A stretch of DNA of 64,000 nt from positions 1-64,000 of the forward strand of contig DOTG01000043.1 of the NCBI GenBank assembly GCA_003512955.1, read 5' to 3'. Every line of letters starts with the position of its first letter. The first letter of the stretch is position 1. The notes under the pieces are model-generated. The model did no database searches. It was given only the letters and a program-made list of their open reading frames with translations, and was not told the DNA's origin. Made by a program: the position numbers and the translations under genes. This DNA is from Marinilabiliales bacterium. Its GTDB lineage: Bacteria; Bacteroidota; Bacteroidia; Bacteroidales; SZUA-534. Shown here in pieces: positions 43,568 to 53,103 of the stretch.

Positions 43568-44992
43568 TTATTTACCACTGGCCTGAAAGATGGTCTTAAT
43601 GGTGTAAATCATGATTTTTAAATCTACATAAAGGGACATATCCTCTAAATAAATGATGTCGTAATTCAGCCGTTTGATCATCTCCTCTACATTCTCGGCA
43701 TATCCAAATTTCACCTGCCCCCAGGAAGTGATGCCTGGCCGCACTTTAAACAAAAGCAAGTAATGTGGGGCACGTTGTACTATCTGCTCCACATAATATT
43801 CACGTTCGGGTCGTGGTCCGACAATTGACATATCTCCCTTTAGAACATTGTAAAATTGAGGGATTTCATCAAACCTCATTTTCCGCATCATCCTCCCAAA
43901 GGGAGTCACCCTGGGATCCTCTTTACTGCTGAGAGCGGGTCCATTTTTTTCAGCATCAACATACATCGACCTGAACTTATAAATCCGGAACGGTTTCCCG
44001 TATCGTCCCATCCGCTTATGTGAATATAAAATAGGCCCTTTGGAGGACAGTTTTACCCCAATGGTTAAAAAAAGCAGAAATGGGCTCAGCAAAATGAGTG
44101 CAATGCTGGAAAACAATACATCAATAACCCTTTTCATATTCTCCTGCCATGCTGGCAGAAACTCGTGCGACAGTTCAATCAAAGGGACCCCAAACAGGGA
44201 GGACATCTTCACGGAGCCCGAAAGAATATCCAATAAATCGGGAATGGCTTTCGCCATCACTTTGGTGGCCTTGGTTTTTACCAATATCTGCTGAATCTTC
44301 TCCCTTTCGGATGGTTCAATCGCGATGATCACTTCTTCGATTTTTTGATTATTGATTGTATCTATCAAATTCTCTAACTTTCCTAAATGCGGGATGTAAC
44401 CGCTCAATGGGGTTTTTGCCCCACCATTAATGGTAACAAATCCCATGATTTGATTTCCTGCCGATTTTGGTTCTGCTCTCATATCCAGATAGAGTTGTAG
44501 CGCCTGCTCATTGCTCCCAATAATCAGTGTAGGGAATCCAATTTTCTGATTTTGAATTTTAGAATTGGTGATGGTTGTGAAGGTGACCCTTGGTAAGTAG
44601 GTTAAAATAAAATGGATGCTCCACAAAAAGAAAAACGACTGGTAATAGTTTTTATAAGAGATAATGGTGTCGTCGAGAATGAGCAAGAAGAAGATCAGAA
44701 TCACTCCAAGAGTGGTAATAAAAATAGTTCTACCCAATTCCTGAAGCCTCGATTTCCGGAAAATGTTATGATACTCACCCGACACATAATAAATCAACAG
44801 CCAAAACAAGGGTATCAGAACCAGCCCGGCGATCAGTTTTTTATCCAATAAATCATTGTTGGTAAAGGGGTGATAAGGTGTGGCTGTAATAATTTTTCGA
44901 TAAACAAAAAACACAAACCATGAAATCATAGCAGCAAAGTAATCGGCTATCACATATTTAGCTACCTGAATCCTGGGTTTCTTTTGCTCCAT
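43568..44992 (-). CDS. Polyprenyl-phosphate hexose-1-phosphate transferase (WcaJ type)
   Basis: The enzyme attaches the first sugar phosphate to undecaprenyl phosphate to start exopolysaccharide or O-unit synthesis. The 474-residue protein has four or five N-terminal membrane segments, a CoA-binding/Rossmann-like middle (TLIIGSNEQALQLYLDM), a further membrane segment and the C-terminal transferase core. That core has KRVIDVLFSSIALILLSP, KFRSMYVDAEKNGP, RKMRFDEIPQFYNVLKGDMS and SIVGPRPEREYYV. Sugar specificity is unknown. A lipoprotein gene lies 8 bases upstream on the same strand. Confidence 0.93.
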   Translation of the reverse strand: MEQKKPRIQVAKYVIADYFAAMISWFVFFVYRKIITATPYHPFTNNDLLDKKLIAGLVLIPLFWLLIYYVSGEYHNIFRKSRLQELGRTIFITTLGVILIFFLLILDDTIISYKNYYQSFFFLWSIHFILTYLPRVTFTTITNSKIQNQKIGFPTLIIGSNEQALQLYLDMRAEPKSAGNQIMGFVTINGGAKTPLSGYIPHLGKLENLIDTINNQKIEEVIIAIEPSEREKIQQILVKTKATKVMAKAIPDLLDILSGSVKMSSLFGVPLIELSHEFLPAWQENMKRVIDVLFSSIALILLSPFLLFLTIGVKLSSKGPILYSHKRMGRYGKPFRIYKFRSMYVDAEKNGPALSSKEDPRVTPFGRMMRKMRFDEIPQFYNVLKGDMSIVGPRPEREYYVEQIVQRAPHYLLLFKVRPGITSWGQVKFGYAENVEEMIKRLNYDIIYLEDMSLYVDLKIMIYTIKTIFQASGK

Positions 44993-45000
44993 ACACCTCT

Positions 45001-45831
45001 TTATTGAACAATTCTCATGTCGTCAATTAAAATCGTGGCATGCTCTACATCCGTTTCCAGATAAGCCTCAATATAAATTCTGTAGGGATAACCTTCGGAA
45101 ATAACTGAAAGTGCATTGTAAAGGTCTATGTAGATTTTCTTCCACTCGTTGGCATGATTCAGGATTATTAGTTGTTCCAGATCGCCATTGCTTGCTATAT
45201 ACCCAACTGCAAAATAATTATTGCACTTAAAGTTCATCTCTAAGTACATGCCACGGTTGGCATTTATTTTTGGTATGGTTAATTCAACAGATCTTGCCAT
45301 AAAATAATTATTGGCGGTATCCATGTAAAAAACCCCACAACCTGTACCTGAAAAAGGTTTTAATGTTGATATGTAAAGCGATGTATCGGAATCGTCATCT
45401 GTAGCAAAATTATAGGTGTTCTCAAATCCCTCCTTCCAGGCTATGGTTGTATAATCAGCATCGCTCAATGTAGGATTGATAACTATGGTTTCCGATGGTT
45501 CCAATATCCTATCAGCTCGATAGGAGGTGTAAAATGGGTAATAGCTCCGGGAATTGGCAATTCCATTTACTTTAATGCCCGCCGAAATCATAATATCGGT
45601 TTCTCCCTCGGCCAGAACCGGGAATTTCGCAGGCAATTCAAAAACACCAATAAATTCAGTATTCACATATACCCAGGCATCGGTAATGCCGATAGCGTCT
45701 TCGTGGGTCAAGGAAATTTCATCAATTTGAATATACGATGGAACTTGTTCGTCAGGGTTAATGAATTCACAACCTGAAAAAACAATGAAAAAAAACAGGG
45801 GGGTAAATAGTGTACCAATGTTGTTTTGCAT
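45001..45831 (-). CDS. Surface lipoprotein of unknown function
   Basis: The 276-residue protein has a lipoprotein signal peptide with lipobox FSGC. The mature part is beta-rich. A first region (about 35-125) resembles a PEGA-like domain (TDAWVYVNTEFIGVFELPAKFPVL), followed by a jelly-roll-like region with TLKPFSGTGCGVFYMD and a final HATILIDDMRIVQ, typical of carbohydrate-binding folds. It lies 8 bases from the sugar transferase gene, so a role in surface polysaccharide is possible (inference). The ATG at 45831 is used. Confidence 0.7.
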   Translation of the reverse strand: MQNNIGTLFTPLFFFIVFSGCEFINPDEQVPSYIQIDEISLTHEDAIGITDAWVYVNTEFIGVFELPAKFPVLAEGETDIMISAGIKVNGIANSRSYYPFYTSYRADRILEPSETIVINPTLSDADYTTIAWKEGFENTYNFATDDDSDTSLYISTLKPFSGTGCGVFYMDTANNYFMARSVELTIPKINANRGMYLEMNFKCNNYFAVGYIASNGDLEQLIILNHANEWKKIYIDLYNALSVISEGYPYRIYIEAYLETDVEHATILIDDMRIVQ

Positions 45832-45903
45832 AAGCAAAATTTTAAAGTTGAAACGATGATTTTAAAAAAATATTGCAAAGAAAATAAAAAATGCCAACGT
45901 TTC

Positions 45904-46803
45904 TTAAATGTCAATGCATACCCGCAGCTTTTCTTTTACTTTCTCCATAATTTTATAGGAGATGCATTCATTTTCAATAGTGTTGCGGGGTTGTGTATGA
46001 TTCACAACATTTTTATAGAAGATGTCAAACTGTTTTTTCAATAACTTATCATGGCTATATTCTTCGGAAGAACCAATTAAAACCGGGTTACTCTGATTGT
46101 TTGTGTATTGTAGTTCATTATTCCGCAGATCAATCTGAAAATTCGATTGGTATTCAAAAACCCTCAGGGTGTTGGTGTAACCCTTTTCCACCGAATTAAC
46201 ATGAATGTTGGCCATATTTCCATTGTTAAAATCAATCCGCAATTGAATAATATCCGGAACCTCGGATAACGATGAGAACGTGTTGGCTGTAACCCGCTTT
46301 ATATTATTTCCCAAAAAGGGGATGATTCCGCTCACCTGTTTGCGGACTATGGGAAGCAGGTTTTTTTCTCCCTCCCACGACGAGTGACAATCGATATATA
46401 ATGGTGATTTGCTCCGTTTTGCATATTCATCAATAACCCCCTGATATAAAAAAGGATGGTACAATTGGATGACAACCCCAGCTTCATCTTTCAATTTAAC
46501 TAAATGCTGATGCTCTTCTAAGGAAAGATAATAAGTACTCTGTAAAAAAACAGGTTTTGAAAACTGAACAGCCCGCTCAATAAATGGAAAATAGGTGTTC
46601 TCGACCGATGAAAAAGCAATGGCTTGTGAATGCTTTAAAAGCTCGGCAAAACTATAATAAACAGGATACCCGCGAAGATTCTTAGGAACATCGAATTGAA
46701 AACTTGGATCAAAAATTCCCGATAATTTGAGCGAAGGGTTCCCTTCAATGGCTTTGATAAATTGTAAACTATTTGTACTACCTACAAGCGAAATATGCAA
46801 CAT
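45904..46803 (-). CDS. Degenerate Gfo/Idh/MocA-like oxidoreductase
   Basis: The 299-residue protein follows the Gfo/Idh/MocA layout, with a Rossmann-like N-terminal half (about 1-115) and an alpha/beta C-terminal half. Key features are altered. The dinucleotide loop reads VGSTNSLQF rather than GxGxxG, and the catalytic EKP is QST (88-90) in SKPVFLQSTYYLSLEEHQHL. It may bind a sugar nucleotide or partner without oxidoreductase activity. It sits between the lipoprotein and kpsF genes, all on the minus strand. Confidence 0.7.
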   Translation of the reverse strand: MLHISLVGSTNSLQFIKAIEGNPSLKLSGIFDPSFQFDVPKNLRGYPVYYSFAELLKHSQAIAFSSVENTYFPFIERAVQFSKPVFLQSTYYLSLEEHQHLVKLKDEAGVVIQLYHPFLYQGVIDEYAKRSKSPLYIDCHSSWEGEKNLLPIVRKQVSGIIPFLGNNIKRVTANTFSSLSEVPDIIQLRIDFNNGNMANIHVNSVEKGYTNTLRVFEYQSNFQIDLRNNELQYTNNQSNPVLIGSSEEYSHDKLLKKQFDIFYKNVVNHTQPRNTIENECISYKIMEKVKEKLRVCIDI

Positions 46804-46937
46804 GCCTTAGTTTTTTTACAAAACTATCTGTTTTCATGCATTGATACTGAGGTAGCCGCAAATTCTTATCAACGCAATATTGTTAATAAACCTGCAAATA
46901 AATTTGCCTCAGCAGAAAAGGTTTGTTAGCTACGCAA

Positions 46938-47906
46938 TTATACAATTCCTTCTTTAAGAATATCATGAATGTGAATCATTCCCACATATTTCCCCTGGTT
47001 GACTACAATTAACTGGGTAATATTATTTTGCTCCATCATCTGAAAAGCTGTTACAGCCAATTCACTTTCCTCAATTGTCCGTGGATTTTTTCCCATAATA
47101 TCAAACGCTTTTAATTGGTTTACAGGTCGTTTTGAAACCAACATCCTCCGCAAGTCACCATCGGTAATAATCCCCACCAGTTTCCCGTTTTCATCCAAAA
47201 CCGAGGTTGCTCCCAACCGTTTAGTGGTCATTTCCATAATTACCTCATCTATCGACGAGTTTGATTGGATTTGTGGTTTTTCGTTGTTGTGATATAAATC
47301 GCTGACCCTTAAATAAAGTTTTTTACCTAGGGTGCCTCCTGGGTGGTATTTGGCAAAATCTGAAGATGAAAACTCGCGGTATTCGAGCAATGCAATTGCC
47401 AGAGCATCCCCCATAACCAATTGTGCCGTTGTACTCGATGTAGGGGCCAGATTGTTCGGGCAAGCCTCTTTCTCAATGTAGGCATTCAAGATATAATCTG
47501 CTTGTTGTGCTAAAACCGAATGAGTATTTGAAACCATGGCAATCAATTTATTTCCCATCGTTTTTAACAGGGGAATTAACACTTTAATTTCCGCAGTGTC
47601 ACCACTTCTGGAAACACAGATTACCACATCGTTCTTTTGGACTATTCCCAAATCTCCATGAATGGCATCGGCTGCATGCATAAAAATGGCAGGAGTTCCG
47701 GTACTATTCAAGGTGGCTACAATTTTTTGTGATATGTTGGCACTTTTCCCAATACCGGTAATTACCACTCTTCCTTTGCTCTGATAAATCAATTCTACAC
47801 AATGTGCAAAATCCTCATTAATATACCCTTCCAGGTTTTTTATTGCTTCAGCCTCGTGTAAAACTGCTCTTCTCCCTGAGGCAATTATTTCTTGAAAACT
47901 TTTCAT
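46938..47906 (-). CDS. kdsD: Arabinose-5-phosphate isomerase (KpsF/KdsD/GutQ)
   Basis: The enzyme converts ribulose 5-phosphate to arabinose 5-phosphate, the first step towards Kdo. The 322-residue protein has an N-terminal SIS domain (about 35-170) with VVITGIGKSANISQKIVATLNSTG, FMHAADAIHGDLG, CVSRSGDTAEIK and ALAIALLEYREFSSSDFAKYHPGG. Two CBS domains (about 200-320) follow, ending GMIHIHDILKEGIV. Its place next to polysaccharide genes fits LPS or capsule supply. Confidence 0.93.
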   Translation of the reverse strand: MKSFQEIIASGRRAVLHEAEAIKNLEGYINEDFAHCVELIYQSKGRVVITGIGKSANISQKIVATLNSTGTPAIFMHAADAIHGDLGIVQKNDVVICVSRSGDTAEIKVLIPLLKTMGNKLIAMVSNTHSVLAQQADYILNAYIEKEACPNNLAPTSSTTAQLVMGDALAIALLEYREFSSSDFAKYHPGGTLGKKLYLRVSDLYHNNEKPQIQSNSSIDEVIMEMTTKRLGATSVLDENGKLVGIITDGDLRRMLVSKRPVNQLKAFDIMGKNPRTIEESELAVTAFQMMEQNNITQLIVVNQGKYVGMIHIHDILKEGIV

Positions 47907-48064
47907 CTTTAATAGTTTATTGAATTGAAAAACAAAAAACTTCTAAACAAAAATTCAACCGTTTGCATTTTTTTGCTAAAAAGTTAATTGTTGAAATATT
48001 ATTGCAACAAATATAATATCAGGCAGTTAAATTTGTTTTTACAGATCATTATACTAATTGCCGC

Positions 48065-48094
48065 CAAAGTTACGTACTAATTTCGTTGAACAAA
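48065..48094 (-). promoter_or_regulatory. kdsD promoter
   Basis: On the minus strand TTTG (48091-48094), an 18-base spacer and TAACTTTG (48065-48072) match the -33/-7 pattern. The start site would be about 150 bases before the kdsD ATG, leaving a long AT-rich leader in the 298-base divergent region shared with recQ. I saw no clear recQ promoter box or conserved leader structure there. Confidence 0.6.
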
Positions 48095-48204
48095 AAAAAC
48101 TTACATGTTCAAAAGTGCATTTTTTTTCTTAACTTAGTTAGACAAACATAACCTTGTATTAATTTAGCGTTCCAATTTTTTTAGGACGGAAAGTGTGTTG
48201 AAGT

Positions 48205-50373
48205 ATGGAATTGACCGGTTATTTAAAAAAGCATTTCGGTTTTGATACTTTTAAAGGGAATCAGGAAGAAATAATCAAAAATGTGTTGGCAGGGCGGGAT
48301 ACGTTTGTCCTCATGCCCACAGGAGGCGGCAAATCGCTCTGTTACCAGTTACCTGCCCTTATTAAAGAGGGCACTGCTATAATTATTTCCCCTCTCATTG
48401 CCCTGATGAAAAATCAGGTGGATGCCATGAGGGGTTTTAGCGATGAAGATGGAGTGGCTCATTTTCTCAATTCCTCTTTAACCAAAAATGAAATTCAGGT
48501 GGTTAAATCCGACATCCTGGCCGGTAAAACCAAGATGCTCTATGTAGCTCCTGAATCATTAACTAAAGAGGAAAACATCAAGTTTTTACAGCAGATTCAG
48601 GTTTCGTTCTATGCCATTGACGAGGCTCACTGTATCTCGGAATGGGGCCACGATTTTAGACCAGAATACCGCCGGATACGTCCGATTGTGGAAGAAATTG
48701 GAAAAGCGCCAATCATTGCCCTTACAGCAACGGCTACCCCAAAAGTACAGCACGATATTCAAAAAAATCTGGGGATGTTGCATGCCGACATTTTTAAATC
48801 ATCGTTCAATCGGCCCAACCTGTATTACGAGGTGCGGCCAAAAACCGATGCAACAAAAGAAATTATCAAGATTCTTAAAAATAACCCGGGAAAATCTGGC
48901 ATCATTTACTGCCTAAGCCGGAAAAAGGTCGAAGAATTGGCCGAAACCTTACAGGTGAATGGAATAAAGGCATTGGCATATCATGCCGGGATGGATTCCA
49001 ATACCCGCTCGCAAAACCAGGACAAGTTCCTGATGGAAGAAGTGGAGATTATTGTGGCAACCATTGCTTTTGGAATGGGAATTGACAAGCCCGATGTCCG
49101 TTTGGTCATCCACTATGATATTCCCAAAAGCCTTGAAGGATATTATCAGGAAACCGGGCGCGCTGGCCGCGATGGCGGCGAGGGCCGATGCATTACCTTT
49201 TATTCGTACAAGGATATCCAGAAACTCGAAAAATTCATGCAGGGCAAACCAGTAGCTGAACAGGAGATTGGCCGCCATTTGTTGCTCGAAACCGTTTCCT
49301 ATGCCGAATCGGCCCTCTGCCGACGCAAACACCTGCTTCATTATTTTGGTGAGGAATACACCCAACACAATTGCGAAACCTGCGACAACTGCCAGAATCC
49401 CAAAGAGCAGTTTGAAGGTCAGGAATATATTGAGATGTTACTGCAAGTGGTTGTAGCTGTTAAAGAATACTTTAAGGCCGATCATGTGGCCAGCATCCTT
49501 TGTGGAACTTCCAACTATGGGGTGAAATCGTATAAACACCATCACCTGCCCGAATTTGGGATTGGCAAAGAAAAAGACCTCAAGTTTTGGAATGCCGTTA
49601 TCAGGCAGGCACTGATTGCCAAATTCCTTGCAAAAGATATCGAGAATTACGGATTACTTAAAATGACTGCCAAAGGTCATGCGTTCCTTGAACATCCTGA
49701 ACCTTTCATGATGATGCATGACCACGACTATGACAAAGCCGAAGAGGAACTATCGGCCCCACAAGGTGGCGGTTCTGCCGATCCTATGCTGTTTGCCATG
49801 CTGAAAGATTTGAGGAAAAAGATCGCCAAAGAGAAAAACCTCCCTCCTTTTGTTATTTTTCAGGATCCGTCGCTTGAGGATATGGCCATACATTACCCCA
49901 TTACTGCTGAAGAAATGCAGAACATGACAGGTGTGGGCGCAGGTAAAGCTTCCCGCTATGGGAAAGAGTTTTGCGAATTGATTGCTATTTATGTGAACGA
50001 AAATGAAATTGACCGCCCTGTAGATTTGGTTGTGAAATCCGTGGTCAACAAGTCGGGATTGAAGGTTCATATTATTCAAAGCATCGACCGCAAGGTTGCT
50101 TTAGATGATATTGCCCAATCGAAAGGAATTGAGATGAACGATTTACTCAAAGAAATTGAAGCCATTGTATTTTCAGGAACCAAACTCAATATCGATTATT
50201 ACATCAACGAAGTGCTTGATGAGGAACATCAGGACGAAATATATGACTATTTCCGCGAAGAGGCTCAAAGTGAATCCATTGATGATGCACTCAAAGTCCT
50301 TGGCGAAGATGAATACACCGAAGAAGATATTCGCTTGATGCGGATTAAATTCCTCTGTAACGAAGGCAATTAA
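48205..50373 (+). CDS. recQ: ATP-dependent DNA helicase RecQ
   Basis: This 3'-5' helicase is used in recombination and replication-fork repair. The 722-residue protein has motif I LMPTGGGKSLCYQLPA, DEAH box YAIDEAHCISEWGHDFRPEY, motif III ALTATATPKVQ, and motif VI QETGRAGRDGGEGRC. The zinc-binding cysteines are in LCRRKHLLHYFG and NCETCDNC. The winged-helix and HRDC regions follow, then about 120 further residues of acidic C-terminal extension seen in Bacteroidota RecQ. It converges on the glutamine synthetase gene. Confidence 0.96.
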   Translation: MELTGYLKKHFGFDTFKGNQEEIIKNVLAGRDTFVLMPTGGGKSLCYQLPALIKEGTAIIISPLIALMKNQVDAMRGFSDEDGVAHFLNSSLTKNEIQVVKSDILAGKTKMLYVAPESLTKEENIKFLQQIQVSFYAIDEAHCISEWGHDFRPEYRRIRPIVEEIGKAPIIALTATATPKVQHDIQKNLGMLHADIFKSSFNRPNLYYEVRPKTDATKEIIKILKNNPGKSGIIYCLSRKKVEELAETLQVNGIKALAYHAGMDSNTRSQNQDKFLMEEVEIIVATIAFGMGIDKPDVRLVIHYDIPKSLEGYYQETGRAGRDGGEGRCITFYSYKDIQKLEKFMQGKPVAEQEIGRHLLLETVSYAESALCRRKHLLHYFGEEYTQHNCETCDNCQNPKEQFEGQEYIEMLLQVVVAVKEYFKADHVASILCGTSNYGVKSYKHHHLPEFGIGKEKDLKFWNAVIRQALIAKFLAKDIENYGLLKMTAKGHAFLEHPEPFMMMHDHDYDKAEEELSAPQGGGSADPMLFAMLKDLRKKIAKEKNLPPFVIFQDPSLEDMAIHYPITAEEMQNMTGVGAGKASRYGKEFCELIAIYVNENEIDRPVDLVVKSVVNKSGLKVHIIQSIDRKVALDDIAQSKGIEMNDLLKEIEAIVFSGTKLNIDYYINEVLDEEHQDEIYDYFREEAQSESIDDALKVLGEDEYTEEDIRLMRIKFLCNEGN

Positions 50374-50432
50374 GCCCGAATAGACGCTTAACCACAACGA
50401 CCACCTTGTTTACTAAGGATTTTATTTGGGTC

Positions 50433-50499
50433 CGTACTTAGCTGCTTTACCAGCAAGGAGTTTATTATAAACGATCCTTGCATCCTAAGTGGTACATAA
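50433..50499. repeat. Structured intergenic element between recQ and the glutamine synthetase gene
   Basis: GCAAGGA (50453-50459) and TCCTTGC (50475-50481) pair, with TTTAT/ATAAA inside and GTACTTAG/CTAAGTGGTAC outside, making a nested stem of about 65 bases. It lacks a T run and lies before the real terminator. Function unknown. Confidence 0.45.
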
Positions 50500-50519
50500 A
50501 ATACAGCATTGGTGATGCT

Positions 50520-50557
50520 AAAAAAACCGCTTCCGAAAACGGAGCGGTTTTTTTTAC
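50520..50557. terminator. Bidirectional terminator between recQ and the glutamine synthetase gene
   Basis: AAAAAACCGCTTCCG and CGGAGCGGTTTTTTTT form a GC-rich stem around AAAA, with one bulged T and A/T runs on both sides. Confidence 0.9.
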
Positions 50558-50610
50558 TCAAAAATCAACATTATGCACGTAAAATTACCTCATCGGTAAT
50601 GTTTTAAATT

Positions 50611-52122
50611 CTATTGGCAGTGTAAGTAATTCTCAACCAATTGGGCAATCTCTTTATGCTTGCCATATAGTTTCTCGCTCAAATTCTGATCGTTATGGGC
50701 TTTTAACATATTTGCCACCCTATCAATCACTCCACTTGGAAAGATAAATTCTTCTTCAAATACCGACCTGCGTTTCAATAATTCTTCGGCAGAATCAAAA
50801 CAACTGGTCGGCAGACTCTTCAGTTTCTCCTTGCGTTCCTTGTATTTCTGATCGAAAATATTCACATCCATGTACAAAGATTCGGCTAAAGCCAGACTAT
50901 TTTTCATGGTGAGGCCATGTTTTGCCGCAAGTAAGATGCCCGCAAAATAATGGAAAATGTCAGCGCTGCCGTCTCCCGAGCGGAGCTCACAGGTCTGCTT
51001 GCTCTTTATCGGTTTTATTGAACCATTCTCCTTAGGGTTTTCATTTTTCACCATGTCCAGGTTTCCAAGCCAACCTAAAGGCACCCGGACCAGGACAGAA
51101 CGGTTCCTATCGCCCCAGCAGATATTCGTTGGGGCCTCCTGGTGAGGGACCAACCTCAGGTATGAAGTAGGTATGGTGTTCCCAAACGCGGTTAATGCCC
51201 CGGCTAAATCGAGAATCCCGCCAATGGCCTTTTTTGCAGTCACACTCAGGTTTTGTTGGTCAACCATCATGTTTTCGCCATCTTTTTCCACCAGAAAATG
51301 CACATGCAACCCGCTGCCAGCTTTGCCTACCGTGATTTTTGGGGCAAAACTTATCAGGATGTTGTGTTTTTTTGCCAACATCCGCAGTATCCATTTGGCA
51401 ATTACCAATTGCGTGGCGGCTTCCTCAACATCAACCGGAAGAAATTCAATTTCCTGTTGCTCGTAATAATTTGTCTCGTCATAAAAATTCCCGACCTCAG
51501 AATGGCCATATTTTATTTGACCCCCTGCCTGGGAAATCAGGCGCATGGCCTCCATCCTGAATTCCTGCCATTTGGTATAAGGTTCCGAAGCATGATACCC
51601 TTTTTGATCGGTGGCCGGATACAAATCGGTTTCAGGGATGGGCGTAATAATGTAATACTCCAATTCACCCATTGCTTTAAAGGTAAAACCTGTTGCATTT
51701 TTAAACGACTGATGGGCTTTATGCAAGATGTATTCCGGGGCGCTTTCCAGAGGTTTTCCATCACTGGTGTAAAACGAGCACAAAATATCAAGTGTTGGAA
51801 CGGCTGCAAATGGATTGATAAAAGCAGTCCGATACCTTGGTATCACGTATAAATCGCTCGAACCTGCTTCGATAAAGGAAAATAAACTTGACCCGTCCAC
51901 CCGCTCCCCGTAAGTTAGAATAGAATCGAGATGCTCAATGTTTAACACGATAAATGAAAGCGTTTTTAACCTCCCGTCTTCCGCCACATAACGAAAATTA
52001 ATCATCTCAATCCCATTATCCTCAACAAACTGAATGATGTCACTTTTGGTAAATTCATAAGCAGGTTTTCGTAAATAACGGACTAACCTATTCGGATTTA
52101 ACGTGATTTCGCTTTCGTTCAT
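50611..52122 (-). CDS. glnA: Glutamine synthetase family protein (GSI-like)
   Basis: The enzyme joins ammonia to glutamate. The 503-residue protein has the beta-grasp N-terminal domain and the catalytic domain. Key pieces are GELEYYIITP and YYEQQEIEFLPV (metal Glu residues), GSGLHVHFL, HQEAPTNICWGDRNRSVLVRVP (substrate and ATP contacts) and CELRSGDGSADIFHYFAG. The C-terminal Tyr adenylylation motif of enterobacterial GSI is not visible, so control by GlnE is unlikely. The ATG at 52122 is chosen because the -7 box overlaps the TTG at 52152. With gltBD it completes GS-GOGAT. Confidence 0.88.
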   Translation of the reverse strand: MNESEITLNPNRLVRYLRKPAYEFTKSDIIQFVEDNGIEMINFRYVAEDGRLKTLSFIVLNIEHLDSILTYGERVDGSSLFSFIEAGSSDLYVIPRYRTAFINPFAAVPTLDILCSFYTSDGKPLESAPEYILHKAHQSFKNATGFTFKAMGELEYYIITPIPETDLYPATDQKGYHASEPYTKWQEFRMEAMRLISQAGGQIKYGHSEVGNFYDETNYYEQQEIEFLPVDVEEAATQLVIAKWILRMLAKKHNILISFAPKITVGKAGSGLHVHFLVEKDGENMMVDQQNLSVTAKKAIGGILDLAGALTAFGNTIPTSYLRLVPHQEAPTNICWGDRNRSVLVRVPLGWLGNLDMVKNENPKENGSIKPIKSKQTCELRSGDGSADIFHYFAGILLAAKHGLTMKNSLALAESLYMDVNIFDQKYKERKEKLKSLPTSCFDSAEELLKRRSVFEEEFIFPSGVIDRVANMLKAHNDQNLSEKLYGKHKEIAQLVENYLHCQ

Positions 52123-52149
52123 AATAAAACCTAAAAAAATATCCGTGGG

Positions 52150-52157
52150 CAAAATTA
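52150..52157 (-). promoter_or_regulatory. glnA promoter, -7 box TAATTTTG
   Basis: A minus-strand TAnnTTTG match lies 27 bases before the glnA ATG. It overlaps the longer TTG start and so decides the start codon. Confidence 0.65.
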
Positions 52158-52272
52158 GGATTCTGCAAAAAGGATGTAAACGTTTGCGCTATGTTGTAGA
52201 ATAGCAATTCAGGATGTTAAGAAGCACATCAAACAATAAGTTTGTTCTGGTTGTACCGGGTTTTTGAATGTT

Positions 52273-52923
52273 TTATTTATCGTAAGCTGTGCCTTTTAAA
52301 AGGGGGACGAACGAGAAAGCACCGTGATCTTCAATAATATCCTTACCCTGATCGGATTTAATGAGCCGGACCATCGTCTGCGACATTTCTCCTAAGGGAA
52401 CTACAAGGAATCCGCCGGGTTTAAGTTGCCGAACTAATAATGGTGGGATTTCAGGCGCACCTGCGGTAATCAATATTTTGTCGTAGGGGCCATAGGTGGG
52501 TTTTCCGAGGTACCCATCGCCAAAAAAGAATTGTGGGTGGTAGCCAAGCTGTGGCAAAAACCGTTGGGCTTTCAGGAATAGGTTCCGTTGCCGTTCAATG
52601 GTAAAAACCTTGGCCCCCAGCTCAAGCAAAACGGCCGTTTGGTAGCCGGAACCTGTGCCGATTTCCAGCACCTTGTCTCCTTTGTTTATTTTAAGAAGTT
52701 CGGTTTGAAAGGCTACGGTATAAGGCTGCGAAATGGTTTGACCGCTTCCGATGGGAAAGGCTTTATCGATGTAGGCAAAATTCACAAAAGCACTATCCAT
52801 GAAGAGGTGGCGGGGAATCTTTCCAATAGCCTCAATCACCCGCTTGTCTTTGATCCCCTTTTTGATAATCTCGCTAACTAATTGCTGTCGAAGACCTTGT
52901 TCTCTATATCCGTCGGAATACAT
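52273..52923 (-). CDS. pcm: Protein-L-isoaspartate O-methyltransferase
   Basis: The enzyme methylates isoaspartyl residues in aged proteins using S-adenosylmethionine so they can be repaired. The 216-residue cytoplasmic protein has GSGQTISQPYTVAFQTELL, the SAM-binding VLEIGTGSGYQTAVL, and the closing YDKILITAGAPEIPPLLVRQLKPGG. It is complete and standard in length. Confidence 0.95.
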   Translation of the reverse strand: MYSDGYREQGLRQQLVSEIIKKGIKDKRVIEAIGKIPRHLFMDSAFVNFAYIDKAFPIGSGQTISQPYTVAFQTELLKINKGDKVLEIGTGSGYQTAVLLELGAKVFTIERQRNLFLKAQRFLPQLGYHPQFFFGDGYLGKPTYGPYDKILITAGAPEIPPLLVRQLKPGGFLVVPLGEMSQTMVRLIKSDQGKDIIEDHGAFSFVPLLKGTAYDK

Positions 52924-53049
52924 CCTTATAAGTTATTACAGGCACAAGATAGAATAATTATTTAAAACCCATTCTGATAATTTTAAACAATGAGGTTGGC
53001 CCCCCTTCGCGTTGATTGGAACAATTATCTTGCATCTAAATTTAAGTTG

Positions 53050-53079
53050 TTGGAACTTTTTCTGAATTTCGTACTTTTG
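53050..53079 (+). promoter_or_regulatory. Promoter of the LolC/E-type permease gene
   Basis: TTG (53050-53052), a 19-base spacer and TACTTTTG (53072-53079) match the -33/-7 pattern, 24 bases before the TTG start at 53104. Confidence 0.65.
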
Positions 53080-53103
53080 ACTCCTTATCAAACATATTTT
53101 ACG

